Source: Streptomyces sp. MUM 2J (GTDB lineage Bacteria; Actinomycetota; Actinomycetes; Streptomycetales; Streptomycetaceae). From it: 64,000 nucleotides of DNA. The notes beneath the pieces were generated by a model, which had not been told where the DNA came from, ran no database searches, and worked only from the letters and a program-made list of their open reading frames with translations. Made by a program: the position numbers and the translations under genes. The stretch lies in contig NZ_JADWYM010000023.1 of NCBI RefSeq assembly GCF_022414535.1, forward strand, positions 1 through 64,000, given 5' to 3'. Below are positions 59,675-64,000 of the stretch, piece after piece (position 1 is the stretch's first letter; each line of letters opens with the position of its first letter).

Positions 59675-60511
59675 ATGGCGAACTACACCGCCGCCGACGT
59701 CAAGAAGCTCCGCGAGCTCACCGGCGCCGGCATGATGGACTGCAAGAAGGCGCTGGACGAGGCCGAGGGCAACGTCGAGAAGGCCGTCGAGGCGCTGCGC
59801 ATCAAGGGCCAGAAGGGCGTCGCCAAGCGTGAGGGCCGCTCCGCCGAGAACGGCGCCGTGGTCTCCATCATCGCCGACGACAACTCCTCCGGCGTCCTGG
59901 TCGAGCTGAAGTGCGAGACGGACTTCGTCGCCAAGGGCGAGAAGTTCCAGGCCGTCGCCCACACGATCGCCGAGCACGTCGCCAGGACGGCCCCGGCGGA
60001 CATCGAGGCGCTGCTCGCCTCCGAGATCGAGGCCGGCAAGACCGTCCAGGCGTTCGTGGACGAGGCCAACGCCAACCTCGGCGAGAAGATCGTCCTGGAC
60101 CGCTTCGCGCAGTTCGCGGACGGCTTCGTGCTCGCGTACATGCACCGCACGATGCCCGACCTGCCCCCGCAGATCGGTGTCCTCGTCGAGCTCGACAAGC
60201 CGAACGCCGAGGTCGCGAAGGGCATCGCCCAGCACATCGCCGCCTTCGCGCCGAAGTACCTCTCCAAGGACGAGGTCCCGGCCGACGTCGTCGAGGCCGA
60301 GCGCCGCATCGCCGAGGAGACCACCCGCGCCGAGGGCAAGCCCGAGGCCGCCCTGCCGAAGATCGTCGAGGGTCGCCTCAACGGCTTCTTCAAGGACGCC
60401 ACGCTGCTGGGCCAGCCGTACGCGCTCGACAACAAGAAGTCCGTCCAGAAGATCCTGGACGAGGCCGGTGTCACCCTGAAGCGCTTCACGCGCATCAAGG
60501 TCGGCATCTGA
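59675..60511 (+). CDS. tsf: Elongation factor Ts
   Basis: 278-aa nucleotide exchange factor for EF-Tu. MANYTAADVKKLRELTGAGM, MDCKKALDEAEGNVEKAVEA and LRIKGQKGVAKREGRSAENG form the N-terminal UBA-like domain. The core has VELKCETDFVAKGEKF (TDFV motif) and IGVLVELDKPNAEVAKGI. The ATG at 59675 gives the family start; weak GAGAAAG precedes it. Confidence 0.98.
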   Translation: MANYTAADVKKLRELTGAGMMDCKKALDEAEGNVEKAVEALRIKGQKGVAKREGRSAENGAVVSIIADDNSSGVLVELKCETDFVAKGEKFQAVAHTIAEHVARTAPADIEALLASEIEAGKTVQAFVDEANANLGEKIVLDRFAQFADGFVLAYMHRTMPDLPPQIGVLVELDKPNAEVAKGIAQHIAAFAPKYLSKDEVPADVVEAERRIAEETTRAEGKPEAALPKIVEGRLNGFFKDATLLGQPYALDNKKSVQKILDEAGVTLKRFTRIKVGI

Positions 60512-60564
60512 GTCCGTACCGCGACCGACGCTCGACCCCGATAGGGTCGACAACAGTCGCCCCT

Positions 60565-60580
60565 GCCGTACGCGTACGGC
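60565..60580. repeat. 16-bp perfect palindrome between tsf and pyrH
   Basis: GCCGTACGCGTACGGC, 54 nt after the tsf stop and downstream of a TAGGGT that might be a -10. Too short to be a terminator by itself; an operator for pyrH is possible. Confidence 0.5.
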
Positions 60581-60623
60581 GACGCCCACGCGTGCGTCGC
60601 GGACGGCAGCTGATCTGACGAGG

Positions 60624-60671
60624 AGGCCATTGCCGCATGGGATGCGAACCACACCCCACCGGCAATGGCCT
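60624..60671 (+). terminator. Hairpin between tsf and pyrH
   Basis: 11-bp stem AGGCCATTGCC/GGCAATGGCCT with a 26-nt loop, followed by TCTTCGT, ending 30 nt before pyrH. It may terminate tsf transcripts or form a structured pyrH leader. Confidence 0.65.
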
Positions 60672-60701
60672 TCTTCGTATGTGCACCACGAGGAGAACGC
60701 C

Positions 60702-61460
60702 ATGAGCACCAAGCCCGAGAAGAGCGACGACGGCAAAGTACACGGCCGGTTTCTGCTGAAGCTGTCCGGGGAGGCCTTCTCCGGCGGCGGGGGCCTCGGT
60801 GTCGACCCCGACGTGGTGCACAAGATCGCCCGTGAGATCGCCGCCGTCGTGCGTGACGGTGCGCAGGTCGCGGTCGTCATCGGCGGCGGGAACTTCTTCC
60901 GCGGTGCCGAACTCCAGCAGCGCGGCATGGACCGTGCCCGTTCGGACTACATGGGCATGCTCGGCACCGTGATGAACTGCCTCGCCCTCCAGGACTTCCT
61001 GGAGAAGGAGGGCATCGACTCCCGCGTGCAGACCGCCATCACCATGGGCCAGGTCGCCGAGCCGTACATCCCCCTGCGGGCCGTGCGCCACCTGGAGAAG
61101 GGCCGCGTGGTCATCTTCGGCGCCGGAATGGGCATGCCGTACTTCTCCACCGACACCACCGCCGCCCAGCGCGCCCTGGAGATCGACGCCGAGGCACTGC
61201 TCATGGGCAAGAACGGCGTGGACGGGGTCTACGACTCCGACCCGAAGGCCAACCCGGACGCCGTCAAGTTCGACGCGCTGAGCTACGGCGAGGTCATCAC
61301 CCGCGACCTGCGGGTCGCCGACGCCACGGCCATCACGCTGTGCCGGGACAACCAGCTCCCCATCCTCGTCTTCGAACTCCTGAAGGAGGGCAATATCGCC
61401 CGCGCCGTCAAGGGTGAGAAGATCGGCACCCTCGTGGGTGAGCAGCGCGACCGGGACTGA
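60702..61460 (+). CDS. pyrH: UMP kinase
   Basis: 252-aa hexameric amino-acid-kinase-fold enzyme making UDP. GRFLLKLSGEAFSGGGGLG, VAVVIGGGNFFRGAELQQRG, MDRARSDYMGMLGTVMNCLA and GMGMPYFSTDTTAAQRALEI (phosphate/UTP-binding). DGVYDSDPKANPDAVKF is the base-binding loop. ATG 60702 has GAGGAGAA upstream. The order tsf-pyrH-frr-cdsA is nearly universal. Confidence 0.98.
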   Translation: MSTKPEKSDDGKVHGRFLLKLSGEAFSGGGGLGVDPDVVHKIAREIAAVVRDGAQVAVVIGGGNFFRGAELQQRGMDRARSDYMGMLGTVMNCLALQDFLEKEGIDSRVQTAITMGQVAEPYIPLRAVRHLEKGRVVIFGAGMGMPYFSTDTTAAQRALEIDAEALLMGKNGVDGVYDSDPKANPDAVKFDALSYGEVITRDLRVADATAITLCRDNQLPILVFELLKEGNIARAVKGEKIGTLVGEQRDRD

Positions 61461-61605
61461 CCGGAGATTCACCCGGACCCTGACCGGGGGATGGACAATG
61501 TCCTGCCGGTCGGGAACCGTGCAGGACAGAAGACGCGACGCAGCCGGCCGCCGCCCCCACAGAGGAACCGCAGCCGGGCCTACTCAAGACACGCAGGAGC
61601 AAGTG

Positions 61606-62163
61606 GTGATCGAAGAGACCCTCCTCGAGGCCGAGGAGAAGATGGAGAAGGCCGTCGTGGTCGCCAAGGAGGACTTCGCCGCGATCCGCACCGGCCGAGC
61701 GCATCCGGCGATGTTCAACAAGATCGTCGCCGACTACTACGGCGCGCCGACGCCGATCAACCAGCTGGCCTCGTTCTCCGTGCCGGAGCCGCGCATGGCG
61801 GTCGTGACCCCGTTCGACAAGAGCGCGCTGCGCAACATCGAGCAGGCGATCCGCGACTCCGATCTCGGCGTCAACCCGAGCAACGACGGCAACATCATCC
61901 GTGTGGTGTTCCCCGAGCTGACCGAGGAGCGCCGCCGCGAGTACATCAAGGTCGCCAAGGGCAAGGGCGAGGACGCCAAGGTGTCCATCCGCTCCGTGCG
62001 CCGCAAGGCGAAGGACGCCATCGACAAGCTGATCAAGGACGGCGAGGTCGGCGAGGACGAGGGCCGCCGTGCGGAGAAGGAGCTCGACGACACCACCGCG
62101 AAGTACGTCGCCCAGGTGGACGAGCTCCTCAAGCACAAGGAAGCAGAGCTGCTCGAGGTCTGA
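61606..62163 (+). CDS. frr: Ribosome recycling factor
   Basis: 185-aa RRF, standard length. VIEETLLEAEEKMEKAVVVA, AIRTGRAHPAMFNKIVADYY, GAPTPINQLASFSVPEPRM, EERRREYIKVAKGKGEDAKV and VSIRSVRRKAKDAIDKLIKD. Two consecutive GTG codons (61603, 61606) can serve as start; the second gives the common N-terminus. GCAGGAGC is the RBS. It overlaps cdsA by one base. Confidence 0.97.
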   Translation: MIEETLLEAEEKMEKAVVVAKEDFAAIRTGRAHPAMFNKIVADYYGAPTPINQLASFSVPEPRMAVVTPFDKSALRNIEQAIRDSDLGVNPSNDGNIIRVVFPELTEERRREYIKVAKGKGEDAKVSIRSVRRKAKDAIDKLIKDGEVGEDEGRRAEKELDDTTAKYVAQVDELLKHKEAELLEV

Positions 62164-63260
62164 TGAACGACTCTTCCTGGGCGGCTCCGCCGCACGCCGG
62201 GCAGGCCGGGTACTGGGGCTCCACAGGTCAGGGGCACGTCCAGGGAGCCACCCCGGCGGGTCCCGCGTACGATGCGCAGGACGCACAGCTCACCCGCCCC
62301 ATGCCCATCGCGCCCGACGTGTCCGCACCCGGCGGAGACCAGGATGACGAGCGGGGGGTCACTCGGCTGAGCGGCCCCTTGTTCCGCGACGAGAATCCGG
62401 AGTCCATGCCCGACGCCCCCCAGCCGGTGCCTCCACCGCAGAAGAAGAGCGCGGGCCGTGACCTGGGCGCCGCCATAGGGGTCGGCGTCGGGCTCGGTGC
62501 GGTGATCATCGCGTCGCTGTTCATCGTCAAGGCCGTGTTCGTCGGAGTGATCGCGGTCGCCGTCGTCGTCGGGCTGTGGGAGCTGACCAGCCGGCTCCAG
62601 GAGCGCAAGGAGATCCGGGCACCGCTGGCGCCGCTCGCGGTCGGCGGCGTCGCGATGGTGGTGACCGGGTACGTCCGCGGCGCGGAGGGCGCGTGGGTGG
62701 CGATGGCGCTCACCGCGCTGGCCGTGCTGGTCTGGCGGATGACGGAGCCACCCGAGGGCTATCTGAGGGACGTCACGGCGGGCGTCTTCGCGGCGTTCTA
62801 CGTCCCGTTCCTGGCGACGTTCGTGGCGATGATGCTCGCCGCCGACGACGGCCCGTGGCGCGTGCTGACCTTCCTGCTGCTGACCGTCGTCAGCGACACC
62901 GGCGCGTACGCGGTCGGCTGGCGCTTCGGCAAGCACAAGCTCGCGCCGCGCATCAGCCCCGGCAAGACCCGCGAGGGCCTGTTCGGCGCCGTCGCGTTCG
63001 CGATGGTCGCGGGTGCGCTGTGCCTGCAGTTCCTCATCGACGACGGCGCCTGGTGGCAGGGACTGCTGCTGGGCCTCGCGGTCGCCGCCAGTGCCACACT
63101 CGGCGACCTCGGCGAGTCGATGATCAAGCGGGACCTCGGTATCAAGGACATGGGCACCCTGCTGCCCGGTCACGGCGGCATCATGGACCGCCTGGACTCG
63201 CTGCTGCCGACGGCACCCGTGGTGTGGCTCCTGCTGGTCCTCTTCGTCGGCGCCGGCTGA
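62163..63260 (+). CDS. cdsA: Phosphatidate cytidylyltransferase
   Basis: 365-aa membrane enzyme making CDP-diacylglycerol. A long hydrophilic N-terminus (about 1-95, Gly/Pro/Asp rich) is followed by about eight membrane segments. The CdsA signature is near the C-terminus: ESMIKRDLGIKDMGTLLPGH, then GGIMDRLDSLL. VVSDTGAYAVGWRFGKHKLA and PRISPGKTREGLFGAV are the other conserved blocks. Starts with the TGATG overlap with frr. Last gene of the translation-lipid operon. Confidence 0.96.
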   Translation: MNDSSWAAPPHAGQAGYWGSTGQGHVQGATPAGPAYDAQDAQLTRPMPIAPDVSAPGGDQDDERGVTRLSGPLFRDENPESMPDAPQPVPPPQKKSAGRDLGAAIGVGVGLGAVIIASLFIVKAVFVGVIAVAVVVGLWELTSRLQERKEIRAPLAPLAVGGVAMVVTGYVRGAEGAWVAMALTALAVLVWRMTEPPEGYLRDVTAGVFAAFYVPFLATFVAMMLAADDGPWRVLTFLLLTVVSDTGAYAVGWRFGKHKLAPRISPGKTREGLFGAVAFAMVAGALCLQFLIDDGAWWQGLLLGLAVAASATLGDLGESMIKRDLGIKDMGTLLPGHGGIMDRLDSLLPTAPVVWLLLVLFVGAG

Positions 63261-63320
63261 CCGCCGCACACGCACGACAGGTGAGCCCCCGTCCTTCCCC
63301 GGACGCTGTTGGCCGATTCC

Positions 63321-63344
63321 GCCCCGCTGGCTATCCAGCGGGGC
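63321..63344 (-). terminator. Hairpin over the transposase-remnant stop codon
   Basis: Perfect 10-bp stem GCCCCGCTGG/CCAGCGGGGC with a CTAT loop that contains the stop codon of the transposase remnant. It was probably the insertion sequence's own terminator, and may now stop cdsA transcripts as well. Confidence 0.7.
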
Positions 63345-63583
63345 GGAGTGCTGCGAGGCGGGAGGTGCGGGTGCGGGCCGGCGGTCTGCCGGTCAGCCAG
63401 GCGTCAAGGCGGATGAGGTTCATGCCGGCAGCGGTCAGTTCCTGTTGCCGGCTTGTCCTGGCCAGGCCTCGGTAGCAGCGCGTCCCGCACCCTCATCGCC
63501 AGACACCCCTCGGGGAACACCGCACGCGCCACCCGCACGGTCTCCTCCGGGATCTCCTCCGGCTCCACCCCACGCAACGACAC
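63331..63583 (-). pseudogene. Collapsed IS1182-like transposase (N- and C-terminal ends joined)
   Basis: Reading the minus strand, GTG 63583 begins VSLRGVEPEEIPEETVRVAR and continues AVFPEGCLAMRVRD (to 63482), the typical N-terminus of IS1182-family transposases. After one extra base the frame changes and RCYRGLARTSRQQELTAAGM, NLIRLDAWLTGRPPARTRTS, RLAALRPAG and a stop follow (63480-63331), the matching C-terminus. About 400 internal codons are missing, so it is a deletion remnant. The joining frame is not conserved. Non-functional. Confidence 0.85.
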
Positions 63584-63606
63584 CGAACCCCACCCCTGAA
63601 CACGAT

Positions 63607-63645
63607 GACGGCCTGCACAACCCGAACGGGGTCACACAGGCCGTC
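63607..63645. repeat. Hairpin left of the SRPBCC gene
   Basis: 9-bp stem GACGGCCTG/CAGGCCGTC with inner pairing (CCCGAACGGGG). It lies between the transposase remnant and the SRPBCC gene. It may be the end of the insertion sequence or a terminator. The remaining ~145 bases show nothing else. Confidence 0.55.
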
Positions 63646-63792
63646 GTCACGCAGCCCCCGCTTCGACCGACAGCGTCCGCGGAGGACGGGGACTCGCGCG
63701 CGTTTCGGCCACGAATGGTGCTCGCCGCGCTGCGGTGGGACGATTCCCGTGCGGACCCACCAGCGGGTGGGGCGCCCTGGGAAGGGGGCACC

Positions 63793-64000
63793 ATGTCCGG
63801 ATTCCACGACGAGATCTACCTCGACTGTCGCCCCGAGGACGTCTGGGCGTACGTCATCGACCCCGTGCATCTACCGGAGTGGCAGGCCAGCGCAGTGTCC
63901 GCGGAGCAGCTCGACGACGGCCCGTTCGGGCTGGGTTCCCGGATCAGGGTGACCCGGCACCTGGGCCGGCGCGAGGTGGCGATGACGATGGAGTGCACCG
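63793..64000 (+). CDS. SRPBCC-family protein (cut by the window end)
   Basis: First 69 codons only. MSGFHDEIYLDCRPEDVWAY, VIDPVHLPEWQASAVS and GLGSRIRVTRHLGRREVAMT fit the START/SRPBCC (polyketide cyclase/dehydratase-like) lipid-binding fold, whose N-terminal strand contains the xxPExVWxYxxDPxxLPEW pattern. GAAGGGGG precedes the ATG. The reading frame is open at the window edge. Ligand and role are unknown. Confidence 0.85.
   Translation, partial: MSGFHDEIYLDCRPEDVWAYVIDPVHLPEWQASAVSAEQLDDGPFGLGSRIRVTRHLGRREVAMTMECT

Overview
The window is a high-GC (about 72%) actinobacterial chromosome segment from a Streptomyces species. The basis is strong G/C third-codon bias, frequent GTG starts (and a TTG start), short or absent 5' leaders, and genus-typical genes: the sporulation sigma factor WhiG, the regulators NdgR and NsdA, the lysine-tailed HU protein HupS, and four consecutive type I signal peptidases (sipW-sipX-sipY-sipZ). 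Gene order follows the conserved Streptomyces core that corresponds to roughly SCO5550-SCO5629 in S. coelicolor. The species itself cannot be named from the sequence.

Layout. 1-2.3 kb: tRNA-Glu(CUC), a divergent MerR regulator / DUF4188 gene pair around a palindrome, and ndgR. 2.5-4.6 kb: leuCD. 4.9-6.8 kb: a small conserved gene, hupS, a cold-shock-like protein and an F420-pathway guanylyltransferase (cofC/fbiD). 7.0-10.8 kb: plsC-type acyltransferase, gpsA and ddlA (phospholipid and wall precursors), then a 164-bp imperfect palindrome and a DUF3515 lipoprotein. 10.8-13.4 kb: a stand-alone Lrp/AsnC sensor domain, thiL-thiD and rpmB. 13.7-23.1 kb: a FakA-like DAK2 protein, recG, rsmD, coaD, a SepIVA/DivIVA-like coiled-coil protein, DUF177, rpmF, rnc and mutM. 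23.1-26.5 kb is more variable: HxlR regulator, a degenerate SMI1/KNR4 gene, a CAP-domain membrane protein, acylphosphatase and a small coiled-coil protein. 26.7-33.3 kb: smc, the glucose permease glcP and ftsY. 33.5-36.0 kb: a Prim-Pol-domain protein and nsdA. 36.2-40.5 kb: the nitrogen operon amtB-glnK-glnD behind GlnR boxes. 40.6-45.1 kb: ffh, then an accessory patch with a methyltransferase, a decayed prolyl-tRNA synthetase and a SprT-like metallopeptidase behind an ECF-type promoter. 45.3-55.7 kb: rpsP-khpA-rimM-trmD-rplS, sipWXYZ, NUDIX, DUF2469, yraN, comM and dprA. 56.0-63.3 kb: whiG, TetR, an M23 peptidase, rpsB, tsf, pyrH, frr and cdsA. The window ends with a collapsed transposase and the start of an SRPBCC protein.

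The genes mostly serve growth: translation (ribosomal proteins, tsf, frr, rimM, trmD), protein export (ffh and ftsY encode the SRP and its receptor, and four Sip proteases mature exported proteins), chromosome handling (smc, hupS, recG, dprA, comM), nitrogen sensing (AmtB imports ammonium, GlnK is the PII sensor, GlnD modifies it), leucine synthesis under NdgR, and development (WhiG, NsdA).

I found no complete mobile element, CRISPR array, defence island or secondary-metabolite cluster, and no convincing undescribed multi-gene system. The most unusual items are small: the prolyl-tRNA synthetase fossil with its promoter, the 164-bp palindrome between ddlA and the DUF3515 gene, the deletion-fused transposase remnant, a perfect palindrome in the glcP promoter, and the sipX reading frame running 113 nt into sipY. 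All homology statements rest on recognising motifs by eye. No database search was possible.
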